DNA of 64,000 nt. It comes from Mumia quercus. GTDB taxonomy: Bacteria > Actinomycetota > Actinomycetes > Propionibacteriales > Nocardioidaceae. The stretch is taken from positions 544,221 to 608,220 of the forward strand of contig NZ_JANZYO010000002.1 of the NCBI RefSeq assembly GCF_025506335.1, in the 5' to 3' direction. The notes under the pieces were generated by a model that was not told the DNA's origin, ran no database searches, and worked only from the letters and a program-made list of their open reading frames with translations. Below, one piece after another: positions 7,163 to 15,679 of the stretch. Positions within the stretch are counted from its first letter, which is position 1. Each line of letters begins with the position of its first letter. Made by a program: the position numbers and the translations under genes.

Positions 7163-8410
7163 ATGGACGGACGAGAGGCCAGGCGCGCGGTCGAGGCCGT
7201 GTGGCGGATGGAGTCGGCCCGGATCGTCGGCGCGCTCGCGCGCTACACCGGCGACCTGGCGCTGGCCGAGGACGTCGCCCAGGAGGCCCTCGCCGAGGCG
7301 CTGGTCGGGTGGTCGACGAGCGGCGTCCCCGACAGTCCGGTGAGCTGGCTGCTCGCGGTCGGGCGCCGACGGGCGATCGACGCGTTCCGGCGCAGGTCGG
7401 CGCGCGACGAGCGGTACGCGGTGCTGGCGCGTGACCTCGACGAGAGCGTCGCCGGTGCCGACGAGCTGTTCGACCCTGACGCGATCGACGACGACGTCCT
7501 CGCCCTGATCTTCACGGCCTGCCACCCGGTGCTCGCCAAGGAGGCACGGGTCGCGCTCACCCTGCGCGTCGTCGGAGGTCTGAGCAGCGAGGAGATCGCC
7601 AGGGCGTTCCTCGTCCCCGTGCCGACGGTGCAGGCACGGATCACGCGGGCGAAGAAGACGCTGGCCGCCGCACGCGTCCCCTTCGCGGTGCCCGAGCCGC
7701 ACGAACGGCGCGAGCGGCTCGGCTCGGTCCTGAGCGTCGTCTACCTGATCTTCACCGAGGGCTCCTCGGCGTCGGGTGGCGACGCGTGGATCAGGACAGA
7801 CCTCGCGGGGGAGGCGGTGCGGTTGGCACGGGTGCTCGTCCGGCTCACCCCCGAGCCGGAGGTCTTCGGGCTCCTCGCGCTGCTCGAGCTCACCGCAGCG
7901 CGCTTCCCTGCCAGGCTCGACGAGCACGGGGACCCGGTGCTGCTCGCCGATCAGGACCGGCGCCGGTGGGACCAGTCCGCGATCCGCCGCGGACGTGCCG
8001 CGCTCGCACGCGCCGCCGCGGCGGGTCGCGGGCTGGGCCCGTACGGGCTGCAGGCGGCGATCGCGGCGTGCCACGCGGACGCACCGTCGGTCGGCGAGAC
8101 GGACTGGGACCGCATCGTGCTGCTCTACGAGGCGCTCGGGCAGGTCGCTCCGTCGCCGGTGGTCGACCTCAACCGCGCGGTCGCCGTCGCGATGGCGTCA
8201 GGGGCGGCGGACGGTCTCCGCGTCGTCGACGAGATCGCCGAGCGCGGCGACCTCGCCCACTCGCACCTGCTCCCGGCCGTACGGGCCGAACTGCTTGCCC
8301 GTCTCGACCGGCGCAAGGAGGCACGGGAGGAGTACGCGCGTGCCGTCGAGCTGTGCGGGAACGCCGCCGAGCGTGCCGTGCTCGAGGGCAAGGGGGACGC
8401 CCTGCGGTGA
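7163..8410 (+). CDS. ECF42-type RNA polymerase sigma factor with C-terminal TPR-like extension
   Basis: The 415-residue protein has sigma region 2 at about residues 12-80 and region 4 at about 110-165 (LSSEEIARAFLVPVPTVQARITRAKK), followed by a ~240-residue helical extension rich in Ala/Leu/Arg. This layout, together with a DGPF gene just upstream, matches the ECF42 group, where the C-terminal extension replaces an anti-sigma factor as the control element. It would direct RNA polymerase to DGPF-type promoters. No anti-sigma gene is present nearby, in agreement with the group. Confidence 0.9.
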   Translation: MDGREARRAVEAVWRMESARIVGALARYTGDLALAEDVAQEALAEALVGWSTSGVPDSPVSWLLAVGRRRAIDAFRRRSARDERYAVLARDLDESVAGADELFDPDAIDDDVLALIFTACHPVLAKEARVALTLRVVGGLSSEEIARAFLVPVPTVQARITRAKKTLAAARVPFAVPEPHERRERLGSVLSVVYLIFTEGSSASGGDAWIRTDLAGEAVRLARVLVRLTPEPEVFGLLALLELTAARFPARLDEHGDPVLLADQDRRRWDQSAIRRGRAALARAAAAGRGLGPYGLQAAIAACHADAPSVGETDWDRIVLLYEALGQVAPSPVVDLNRAVAVAMASGAADGLRVVDEIAERGDLAHSHLLPAVRAELLARLDRRKEAREEYARAVELCGNAAERAVLEGKGDALR

Positions 8411-8414
8411 CTCC

Positions 8415-8443
8415 GGTCCCACCGCGGCCTCGCGGGTGGGACC
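8415..8443. terminator. Hairpin between convergent sigma and SDR genes
   Basis: GGTCCCACC (8415-8423) pairs with GGTGGGACC (8435-8443) as a 9-bp perfect stem with an 11-nt loop, in the 37-bp gap between two convergent genes. There is no T-run, as is common in high-GC actinobacteria. Likely a bidirectional terminator. Confidence 0.6.
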
Positions 8444-8447
8444 AGGC

Positions 8448-9221
8448 TCACCGCTCGCCGGGGGGCGTGCCGCCGAGCGCCTCGGCGAGGCCGCGCATGC
8501 CGGCGAGGAGGCCGCCGTCGACCAGGAGGTCCGTGCCGGTGATCCAGCTCGCGCGGTCCGACAGCAGGAACGCCACCGCGTCCGCCACGTCCTGCGGCAC
8601 ACCGAGGCGGCCCATCGGGTACCAGTCGGTCGCGCGGTCGAGCACGTGCGGGTCCTCAGCGAGCATCTGCCGACGCTTGGCGTTGATGACCGACCCCGGC
8701 GACACCGAGTTCACGCGGACCCCGTACGGCCCGTACTGGACGGCGAGAGTCTTGGTGAGGTTGAGGACGCCGGCCTTCGCGGCGCTGTACGCGTCGGCGC
8801 CGAAGTAGCCGTGGCCGTTGACGGAGGCGATGTTCACCACCGATCCGCCACCTGCCTCCTGCATGGCGGGGAGGAACGCCTGCGACACCCGGATCGTGCC
8901 GGCGAGGACGACGTCGAGCTCTTGCGCCCACGTGTCCTCCTCCACCGAGAGGAGCGACCCGCCGTGGCACAGCGCGGCACCGTTCACGAGCTGGTCGGGT
9001 GGACCGACTCGGTCGAGCACGTCCGCGGCGAACCCGCGTACCGACTCCGCCGATCCGAGGTCCACGTGGACGGCCTCGGTGTCCGGCACCTCCGCAGCCA
9101 CGGCCCGCACGGTGTCGAGGTCGTTGTCGGCCAGGACGACGTGCGTTCCCTCGGCCACGAGGGTGCGGGCGATGGCCCGCCCGATGTCGCTGGCGGCCCC
9201 TGTCACGATCGCGTTCTTCAC
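8448..9221 (-). CDS. Short-chain dehydrogenase/reductase (SDR)
   Basis: This 257-residue classical SDR has the nucleotide-binding motif TGAASDIG (residues 7-14), where the usual second glycine is replaced by Asp. Asp at the end of strand two (LADND) suggests preference for NAD. The catalytic Ser133, Tyr145 and Lys149 (YSAAK) are present. The structural NNAG motif reads VNGAA. The GTG at 9221 follows GGGAGGG by 8 bp; longer in-frame starts lack a binding site. The substrate is unknown. It is divergent from the PEP-mutase-family gene with a 111-bp gap. Confidence 0.87.
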   Translation of the reverse strand: MKNAIVTGAASDIGRAIARTLVAEGTHVVLADNDLDTVRAVAAEVPDTEAVHVDLGSAESVRGFAADVLDRVGPPDQLVNGAALCHGGSLLSVEEDTWAQELDVVLAGTIRVSQAFLPAMQEAGGGSVVNIASVNGHGYFGADAYSAAKAGVLNLTKTLAVQYGPYGVRVNSVSPGSVINAKRRQMLAEDPHVLDRATDWYPMGRLGVPQDVADAVAFLLSDRASWITGTDLLVDGGLLAGMRGLAEALGGTPPGER

Positions 9222-9332
9222 GAGGGCAACCCTCCCGCGCTCCCGGCCTCCTGGCAACAGCCTCAGGACAGCAGCCTGGTCCCGTCTGAATCCCGCCAGC
9301 CGATGTCAGTCCCGCGCGCCAAACTCGCTCGC

Positions 9333-10121
9333 ATGACCTTCGACGAACGCGCCAAGACCTTCCACGCCCTCCACGACGACGTGCTCGTCCTGCCGAACGC
9401 GTGGGACGCCGCATCTGCGCGGCTCGTCCAAGAGGCTGGTGCAGCCGCGGTGGCCACGACCAGCGCCGGGGTCGCCTGGGCCCTGGGGAGCCCGGACGGT
9501 CACGGCATGGATCCGGCCGAGCTGATCCACGCCGTCCGGCGGATCGTCGCTGCTGTCGACGTCCCGGTCTCGGCCGACGTCGAGGCGGGCTTCGGCGACG
9601 TCGCCGGCACGGTCGGCGGCGTGATCGACGCAGGCGCGGTCGGCATCAACCTCGAGGACACCGAGTCCGGCGCGCTCGTCCCGGTCGACACCATGTCCGA
9701 GCGCGTGCGCGAGGCCCGGGCTGTCGCCGACGCACACGGCGTCCCGCTCTTCATCAACGCACGCACCGACGTCTTCCTGCTCGGCATCGACGACCTCGAC
9801 GACGCCGTCAGGCGGTCCCGCGCGTACGTGGCGGCCGGCGCCGACGGCGTGTTCGTCCCCGGCCTCGTCGACCTCGACGTCCTGCAGGAGCTCACCGCTG
9901 CGGTCGACGCACCGGTCAACGTGATGGCCGGGCCGGGGTCACCGTCCGTGAGCGACTTCGCCGCCGCCGGAGCGCGCAGGATCAGCACCGGCGCCGGGAT
10001 CGCCCAGGTCGCCTACGGGCTCACTGAGCGGCTCGCACGTGCCGTCCTGGTCGAGGGCACGTTCGACGGGCTCGTGGACGGGGCGGACTACGGCCGACTG
10101 AACGCGCTGCTCCGTCACTGA
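9333..10121 (+). CDS. Isocitrate lyase/PEP mutase family protein
   Basis: The 262-residue product is a TIM-barrel member of the isocitrate lyase/phosphoenolpyruvate mutase superfamily: LPNAWDAASARL near the start, SADVEAGFGD (Mg-binding Asp and Glu) at about residues 82-91, INLEDTE at about 107-113 and FINARTDVF at about 146-154. It lacks the KKCGH catalytic loop of true isocitrate and methylisocitrate lyases, so it belongs to the broad group of small family members with C-C or P-C lyase-like or hydrolase activity. An in-frame ATG at 9303 is an alternative start; neither has a clear ribosome-binding site. Confidence 0.85.
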   Translation: MTFDERAKTFHALHDDVLVLPNAWDAASARLVQEAGAAAVATTSAGVAWALGSPDGHGMDPAELIHAVRRIVAAVDVPVSADVEAGFGDVAGTVGGVIDAGAVGINLEDTESGALVPVDTMSERVREARAVADAHGVPLFINARTDVFLLGIDDLDDAVRRSRAYVAAGADGVFVPGLVDLDVLQELTAAVDAPVNVMAGPGSPSVSDFAAAGARRISTGAGIAQVAYGLTERLARAVLVEGTFDGLVDGADYGRLNALLRH

Positions 10122-10154
10122 TCCGACGAGCATGGTCCGGGGGCGCGAGGGAAC

Positions 10155-11738
10155 ATGTCGCGCATGGGCGATCCGTTGGAGGTCTACCGCCGCAAGCGCG
10201 ACTTCGCACGTACGCCGGAGCCTGCCGGGGCCGCAGCTCGTGCCGAGGGGTCGGGCGACTCCCCGGCACGGTTCGTGGTGCAGCGTCACCGCGCGAGCAG
10301 GCTGCACTACGACCTGCGCTTCGAGATCGACGGGGTGCTGGTGAGCTGGGCCGTCCCCAAGGGGCCCACCCTCGACCCGAAGGTGCGCAGGCTCGCGATG
10401 CACGTCGAGGACCACCCGATCGAGTACCTGCACTTCGAGGGCGTCATCCCGTCCGCCGAGTACGGCGGCGGTGACGTGATCGTCTGGGACACCGGCACCT
10501 GGGAGCCGGTCAAGACCGACGACCCCCGCGCCGCCGTCGCCTCCGGGGAGCTGCACGCAGAGGTCCACGGCGAGAAGCTGCGCGGGCGGTTCGTGCTCGT
10601 GCGCCGCGACGGCGAAGACCAGGACGCCTGGATGCTGCTGCACAAGCGCGACGACGACGCCGTCGAAGGATGGGACCCGGAGGACCATCCACGCTCCGTG
10701 CTCAGCGGCCGGACGAATGACGAGGTGAAGGCCGACCCCCACTTCCTCTGGCGCTCCGACCTTCCCGCCGCGAGCGCCGAGGTGTCGCTGCTGCCCGACC
10801 CGCTCCCCGACGAGGCGATCGACGATCTCATGGCGCTCGGCAAGCAGGGCACCTGGGACGTCTTCGGCCGCAGCCTCAAGGTCACCAACCTCGACAAGGT
10901 GCTGTTCCCCGGCGATCCGCCGGTCACCAAGCGCGAGCTGCTCGCGTACACCGCCCGGATCGCCCCGGTCGCGGTCCCCTACCTCGAGGGCCGCGCGCTC
11001 AACCTCAACCGGTTCCCCGACGGCGCGGACAAGAAGGGCTTCTGGCACAAGCAGCGGCCGTCCCACGCGCCGGACTGGCTCGGCGCCTGGGACAACAAGG
11101 ACGCAGACGACGGCGAGACCACGACGTACGTCGTGGCCGACGAGCCGGCCGCGCTGGTGTGGGCCGCGAACTTCGGCGGCCTCGAGTGGCACCCCTGGAC
11201 CTCCCGTACGGACGCGCCGCAGGAGCCCTCGTACGCGTTGATCGACCTCGACCCCGGTGAGAACACGTCGTGGGAGGACCTCCTCGTCCTCGCGCGGCTG
11301 CACCGCACCGCGCTCGAGCACCTCGGCGTCACCGCCCGGCCGAAGGTCACCGGTCGACGCGGCATCCAGGTCTGGGTCCCGGTGGTGCCGGGCTACACCT
11401 TCGACGACACGCGCGCGTGGGTCGAGAAGCTGTCGAAGACGGTGGGCCGCGTCGTGCCCGAGCTGGTGAGCTGGCAGTGGGAGGTGAAGGCGCGCAAAGG
11501 GCTCGCACGGCTCGACTACACCCAGAACGCGATCAACAAGACGCTCGTCGCGCCGTACTCGCCCCGACCCGCTCCCGGCGCGCCCGTGTCGGTGCCGCTG
11601 ACGTGGGACGAGCTGGACGACCCCGACCTGCGGCCCGACCGGTGGACGATCCGGACCGTCCTGGACCGGCTCGAGGTGAAGGGCGACCCGTTCCGGGTGC
11701 TGCTCGGCGCGGCGCAGGAGCTGCCCGAGATCACCTGA
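10155..11738 (+). CDS. LigD-like 3'-phosphoesterase and primase-polymerase fusion without ligase domain
   Basis: The 527-residue protein carries a LigD 3'-phosphoesterase domain first (about residues 35-180; HYDLRFEIDGVLVSWAVPKG and YGGGDVIVWDTGTW) and an archaeo-eukaryotic primase-like polymerase domain second (about 230-525; NLDKVLFP, FWHKQRPSHAPDW, ALIDLDPGE with the catalytic Asp pair). The ATP-dependent ligase domain of full LigD is absent. Such proteins fill gaps and trim ends in Ku-dependent non-homologous end joining; a separate ligase would be needed. No Ku gene is in the window. GAGGGA lies upstream of the ATG. Its 3' end overlaps the convergent monooxygenase gene by 8 bp. Confidence 0.92.
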   Translation: MSRMGDPLEVYRRKRDFARTPEPAGAAARAEGSGDSPARFVVQRHRASRLHYDLRFEIDGVLVSWAVPKGPTLDPKVRRLAMHVEDHPIEYLHFEGVIPSAEYGGGDVIVWDTGTWEPVKTDDPRAAVASGELHAEVHGEKLRGRFVLVRRDGEDQDAWMLLHKRDDDAVEGWDPEDHPRSVLSGRTNDEVKADPHFLWRSDLPAASAEVSLLPDPLPDEAIDDLMALGKQGTWDVFGRSLKVTNLDKVLFPGDPPVTKRELLAYTARIAPVAVPYLEGRALNLNRFPDGADKKGFWHKQRPSHAPDWLGAWDNKDADDGETTTYVVADEPAALVWAANFGGLEWHPWTSRTDAPQEPSYALIDLDPGENTSWEDLLVLARLHRTALEHLGVTARPKVTGRRGIQVWVPVVPGYTFDDTRAWVEKLSKTVGRVVPELVSWQWEVKARKGLARLDYTQNAINKTLVAPYSPRPAPGAPVSVPLTWDELDDPDLRPDRWTIRTVLDRLEVKGDPFRVLLGAAQELPEIT

Positions 11739-13299
11739 GGGCAGGGGAGAGCCCCACCGCGTCGGCGAGGAAGCGGTCCACCGCCGCCAGGTTGCCGTCC
11801 GCGTCCGTCGCACCGACGTAGCCGTCGGGTCGTACGAGCACGAAGGTCGCCTCCCCCGTCGCCGGGACCTCGCTCGCGCGCACGACCTGCAGCCGCTCAC
11901 CCCAGCGCCGTACGAGGACCGCCACGTCGGCAGCGCGCGCGTGGTCGTCCGGTCCGACCAGGACCAGCGTGAACGCGGTCGGCGAGAGACTGCGCTGCAT
12001 CGTGGTCACCACACCGTCGGCGACGACCGGGCCATCGGGGACCCGGTCGCCGGGACGCAGCCCGCGCCGTGACGCCTTCGGATGCGGCTCCCCTGCGAGC
12101 GCGCCGTCGCGGTAGCGGACGTCGAGCTCGGCGACCGCACGGAACGCAGCCCGGCGCAGTGCAGGCACCCGCACCAGCAGCGGCAGCACCCTCGTCGCCA
12201 CCACCGCACGCAGCCGGGCGACGACCCGGCTGGACGACGTCGCGATCCGGAACACCCGACCCGTCGTCTCCAAGACGTCGTGCGCGACCGGCAACCGTTC
12301 CGCGCCGTAGGAGTCGAGCAGGATCTCGGGGGCCAGACCGCGGCACACGAGCGCGAGCTTCCATCCCAGGTTCACGGCGTCCTGGATGCCGGTGTTCATG
12401 CCCTGTCCGCCCGCCGGGCTGTGGATGTGGGCCGCGTCGCCGGCGAGCATCACCCGCCCCTCACGCATCTGGTCGACGCAGCGCTCGGAGATCGCGAAGT
12501 CGGTGAGCCACACCGGGTCCCGTACGCTCACCGTCCGCCCGGTGCGCCGCTCCACCAGCGCCTGGACGTCGCCGAAGGTCGTCGCCTCGGCCCCCGACGG
12601 ACGTACGGTCAGCAGCCGCCACGGCGCAGGGGTGCGGAGCGGGAAGAAGAACAGCAGGCCCTCTTCGCCGAGGAAGGCGTGGATGCGCCCGCGCTCCAGC
12701 CCGGACGCGTCGACGTCGGCGAGCACGAACGTCTGGGGGTAGGTCGACCCGGTGAAGTCGATCCCGCACGCGGTACGGACGGCGCTGTGTGCACCGTCGC
12801 AGCCCACCACGTAACCCGCGCGCACGGTCTCGGTCGTCCCGTCGGCACCTCGTACGGTCGCCGTCACCGCGTCGGCGTCCTGGTGCAGGTCGACCAGCGC
12901 ACGGTCACGCGTCACCTCGACGCCGGCACGTTCAAGGTGCGCGAGGAGGATCTGCTCCGTACGGGCCTGGGAGAGGAAGAGGAGGTACGGGTACGCCGTC
13001 TCCGTGATCGTCGTGTCGAACAGACCGATCGTCGCGACCTTGGCTGCGCCGTGCGCCGTCAGGCCGAACGCCTTCTCGCCCTCGGCCACGAGCGCGTCGG
13101 CGACGCCGTGCCGCGCCAGCACCTCCAGCGTCCGCGCCTGGACCACGAGCGCGCGCGACTCGTGCACGGAGTCGGGTGCGGCGTCGACCACCCGTACGGG
13201 GACGCCGTGGGTGGCGAGCTCGAGGGCGAGCGTGAGGCCGGTCGGGCCGGCTCCCACGACGAGGACGTCGGCGACGTACGGGCTTCGGGGGTCGTCCAT
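11731..13299 (-). CDS. FAD-dependent aromatic monooxygenase
   Basis: This 522-residue flavoprotein belongs to the p-hydroxybenzoate-hydroxylase-like group. It has the Rossmann motif VVGAGPTGLTLALEL (about residues 14-28), the DG motif GCDGAHSAVR (about 175-184) and the GD motif LAGDAAHIHSPAGGQGMN (about 297-314). The C-terminal ~130 residues form a thioredoxin-like domain as in phenol hydroxylase and PgaE-type enzymes. It would hydroxylate an aromatic or polyketide compound with NAD(P)H and O2. An in-frame ATG at 13326 is possible. The divergent MFS exporter at 13414 hints at detoxification, but this is inference. Confidence 0.88.
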   Translation of the reverse strand: MDDPRSPYVADVLVVGAGPTGLTLALELATHGVPVRVVDAAPDSVHESRALVVQARTLEVLARHGVADALVAEGEKAFGLTAHGAAKVATIGLFDTTITETAYPYLLFLSQARTEQILLAHLERAGVEVTRDRALVDLHQDADAVTATVRGADGTTETVRAGYVVGCDGAHSAVRTACGIDFTGSTYPQTFVLADVDASGLERGRIHAFLGEEGLLFFFPLRTPAPWRLLTVRPSGAEATTFGDVQALVERRTGRTVSVRDPVWLTDFAISERCVDQMREGRVMLAGDAAHIHSPAGGQGMNTGIQDAVNLGWKLALVCRGLAPEILLDSYGAERLPVAHDVLETTGRVFRIATSSSRVVARLRAVVATRVLPLLVRVPALRRAAFRAVAELDVRYRDGALAGEPHPKASRRGLRPGDRVPDGPVVADGVVTTMQRSLSPTAFTLVLVGPDDHARAADVAVLVRRWGERLQVVRASEVPATGEATFVLVRPDGYVGATDADGNLAAVDRFLADAVGLSPALR

Positions 13300-13413
13300 G
13301 TTCCGAGCGTAGAAGCGGATGTGCATCAGCGCTGTGCAGCGGACCGTCTGGCCCACTAGCCTGTGGCCGATGCGTCGGGGTCTCCCGCGACGACCGTCGG
13401 GCTGGGGGGTTCG

Positions 13414-14913
13414 ATGACGGCAGAGGCGACCAAGCCGGGTCCTGCGGCGACGACCGGTGGCGTGCTCGCCGCGACGTGCTTGTCGACGCTGGTGGTCAAC
13501 GCCAACACGTCGGCGGTGAGCATCCTGCTGCCGGCGATCAGCGACGACACCGGGATGTCGGTCGACACGTTGCAGTGGGCGGTGACCGGCTACTCGCTCG
13601 TCGGGGCGGCGGTGATCGTGACCTCGGGTGCGCTCGGCGACGTGTTCGGACGCAAGCGGATCTTCCAGCTCGGTCTGCTGCTCTTCGTCCTCTCCTGCCT
13701 CGTGATCGCGCTGGCGGGCTCCGGCGAGATGGTCATCATCGGGCGATTGATCCAAGGCGCGGCCGGAGCCACGATCCTCGCGTGCGGGCTGAGCCTGCTG
13801 TCGGTCGCGAACTCCGGCGACGCGCAGCTCAGAGCGGTCTCGTTGTGGGGCGCCGCAGCGGCCGTGGGAGCCGCGGCAGGCCCGCTGGTGGGCGGTGTCC
13901 TCGTCGACGTCACCGGGTGGCAAGGACTCTTCTGGATCGACGCGGGGATCGCGATCGTCTGCATGGTGGTCACGTTCGCGACGATCGCGGAGTCGCGGGA
14001 CACGACGCGTTCACGCTCGATCGACTACGCGGGAGCGCTGCTCGTCGCCCTCACGCTGAGCCCGGTCCTGCTGGGGACGAGCAAGGGCAGCGACTGGGGC
14101 TGGTTCAGCCTGGCCACCCTGGGGTGCTTCGCGATCGCGGTGGCCGCCGGCTTCGCATTCTTCGCGGTGGAGAAGCGCGTACGGGTGCCGCTGCTGGATC
14201 TCGCGCTGCTGCGCAACCGCACGCTCGTCGCCGCGACGCTCGCGATCCTCATCGGAGCGGGCACGATCAACGCGCTGATGTACCTGCTCAGCCTGTACTT
14301 CCAGAACCCTGCCGCGCTCGGCTTCACTCCGCTCCAGGCCGGGCTGGCGACGTTGCCGGCGACCGTCGGGCTCGTGGTCGTCGCCCCGCTGGTCCCGAAG
14401 ATGGCCGCCAAGGTCGGCGGGCGCAAGGTCGTCTCGCTCGGGTTCCTGATCACCGGCGCCGGCTTCGCGGTCGTCGGCCTGACGCAGTCGGACTGGCGCT
14501 ACCTCGCTTTCCTGATGCCCCTGATCGCGATCGCGGTCGGCATGGGCATGTCGAACGGTCCGGCGTCGTCCGGGGCGACCGCGGCGGTGGCGCCCGAGGA
14601 CGTCGGTGCTGCGTCGGGCGTCTCGAACATGGCCCGCTACGTCGGCGCCGCGGTGTTCACCGCCGTCGCCGCCACGGTGAACGCCGCGGTCATCGCCAAC
14701 CGTACGGACGCGGGCCACTCGCAGGGTGACGCGCTCGCGGCCGGCCTCGGCGCGGCGTCGTGGGTCATGGCCGGCCTCAGCTTCGCCGCGGTCCTGCTGG
14801 GCGTCGTGATGAAGCGGCACCGCGAGGCGCGCGGCACGCTCGACGACGCCGTCGCCTCCGCCGCTGCTCCGCTGCACACCCTGCCCACCTCGGCGACAGC
14901 CGGCGGTCGGTAG
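13414..14913 (+). CDS. MFS drug transporter, DHA2 (14-helix) family
   Basis: The 499-residue protein has about 14 hydrophobic segments and the MFS motif A region GDVFGRKRIF after the second helix. Motif C-like AAVGPLVGG-type sequence (GAAAGPLVGGVLVD) lies in helix five, which marks proton-driven drug exporters of the DHA2/EmrB-QacA group. GGGGGG lies 5 bp before the ATG at 13414. It sits divergent from the FAD monooxygenase with a 114-bp gap, a pairing seen where a modified toxic compound is exported. The substrate is unknown. Confidence 0.9.
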   Translation: MTAEATKPGPAATTGGVLAATCLSTLVVNANTSAVSILLPAISDDTGMSVDTLQWAVTGYSLVGAAVIVTSGALGDVFGRKRIFQLGLLLFVLSCLVIALAGSGEMVIIGRLIQGAAGATILACGLSLLSVANSGDAQLRAVSLWGAAAAVGAAAGPLVGGVLVDVTGWQGLFWIDAGIAIVCMVVTFATIAESRDTTRSRSIDYAGALLVALTLSPVLLGTSKGSDWGWFSLATLGCFAIAVAAGFAFFAVEKRVRVPLLDLALLRNRTLVAATLAILIGAGTINALMYLLSLYFQNPAALGFTPLQAGLATLPATVGLVVVAPLVPKMAAKVGGRKVVSLGFLITGAGFAVVGLTQSDWRYLAFLMPLIAIAVGMGMSNGPASSGATAAVAPEDVGAASGVSNMARYVGAAVFTAVAATVNAAVIANRTDAGHSQGDALAAGLGAASWVMAGLSFAAVLLGVVMKRHREARGTLDDAVASAAAPLHTLPTSATAGGR

Positions 14914-14921
14914 CTCCTTCT

Positions 14922-14949
14922 CCGTCTGCCACGGGTCCGTGGCAAACGG
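14922..14949. terminator. Bidirectional hairpin between MFS and TetR genes
   Basis: CCGTCTGCCACGG and CCGTGGCAAACGG form an 8-bp core stem (TGCCACGG/CCGTGGCA) extended by CCGT/ACGG across small mismatches, in the 44-bp gap between convergent genes. No T-run follows. A transcription stop for both directions is likely. Confidence 0.55.
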
Positions 14950-14957
14950 GAGGGGCT

Positions 14958-15596
14958 TTACGGCGGCGGGCGGAGCCAGGAGACGACGACGTCACCGATC
15001 AGCGCGCGCAGGCGCGGACGGGTGTCGTCGGCGAGCAGGTCGACGTCGAAGAGGTACCCGAACGTGTACTGGTTGGCGACCTGGAACACGCAGTACGAGC
15101 TGATGAGCAGGTGCACGTCGAGCGCGTCGACGTCGTCGCGGAAGACGCCCTCGGCGACGCCGCGGCGCAGGATCGTCTCGAGAACCTCCATCGCCGGCTT
15201 GCCGAGGTCGCGGAGCACCTCGAGCTTGCGGATGCCTTCGCCTCGGTGGATGTTCTCGATGGCGACCAGGCGCATGAAGTCCTGGTGCTCGACGTGGTGG
15301 TCGTACGTGAGCTCGGCGAGCCTCCGGATCGCGTCGACGGGACCCAGGTCGCCGACCTCGAGCCGCTCCTCGGCCTGCCGGATCCCGCGGTAGGCGTTCT
15401 CCAGCACGGCGAGGTAGAGCTGCTCCTTGCCGCCGAAGTAGTAGTAGATCATCCGCTTCGTCGTACGGGTGCGCTCCGCGATCTCGTCGACACGCGCTCC
15501 GGAGTAGCCGTCCTCGGCGAACGCCCGCGTCGCGACCTCGAGCAGCTCCGCCTTCGTACGCTCGGGATCGCGCTGCCTCGAGACCTGCTCCGTCAC
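14958..15596 (-). CDS. TetR family regulator of the dehydroshikimate dehydratase gene
   Basis: The 212-residue regulator has a clear TetR helix-turn-helix at about residues 27-58 (VDEIAERTRTTKRMIYYYFGGKEQLY) and an effector-binding half related to regulators with the C-terminal TetR domain common next to aromatic-degradation genes. A GTG at 15596 is chosen; GTG at 15602 is also possible. It is divergent from the quiC-type gene at 15680, and the 83-bp gap contains a near-palindrome. Control of that gene by an aromatic or shikimate-type effector is inferred from context. Confidence 0.86.
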   Translation of the reverse strand: MTEQVSRQRDPERTKAELLEVATRAFAEDGYSGARVDEIAERTRTTKRMIYYYFGGKEQLYLAVLENAYRGIRQAEERLEVGDLGPVDAIRRLAELTYDHHVEHQDFMRLVAIENIHRGEGIRKLEVLRDLGKPAMEVLETILRRGVAEGVFRDDVDALDVHLLISSYCVFQVANQYTFGYLFDVDLLADDTRPRLRALIGDVVVSWLRPPP

Positions 15597-15653
15597 GGCC
15601 ACCACCCTATCCAGCAAGCCGCCGCAGAGCGCGGATTCGCCCCTGGTCCTCGC

Positions 15654-15673
15654 AATGTACGAAATGGTACGTT
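15654..15673. promoter_or_regulatory. Near-palindrome, candidate operator for the TetR/dehydratase pair
   Basis: AATGTAC at 15654-15660 and GTACGTT at 15667-15673, separated by 6 bp, match as inverted repeat at six of seven positions. It ends 6 bp before the GTG of the dehydratase gene, a position where a bound repressor would block transcription or initiation. Confidence 0.55.
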
Positions 15674-15679
15674 CCTCGC

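Noticed and set aside
7776-9302. Upstream extension of the PEP-mutase-family gene into a 781-codon frame
   Set aside because: The extension overlaps the ECF42 and SDR genes and lacks homology; the real start is near 9333.
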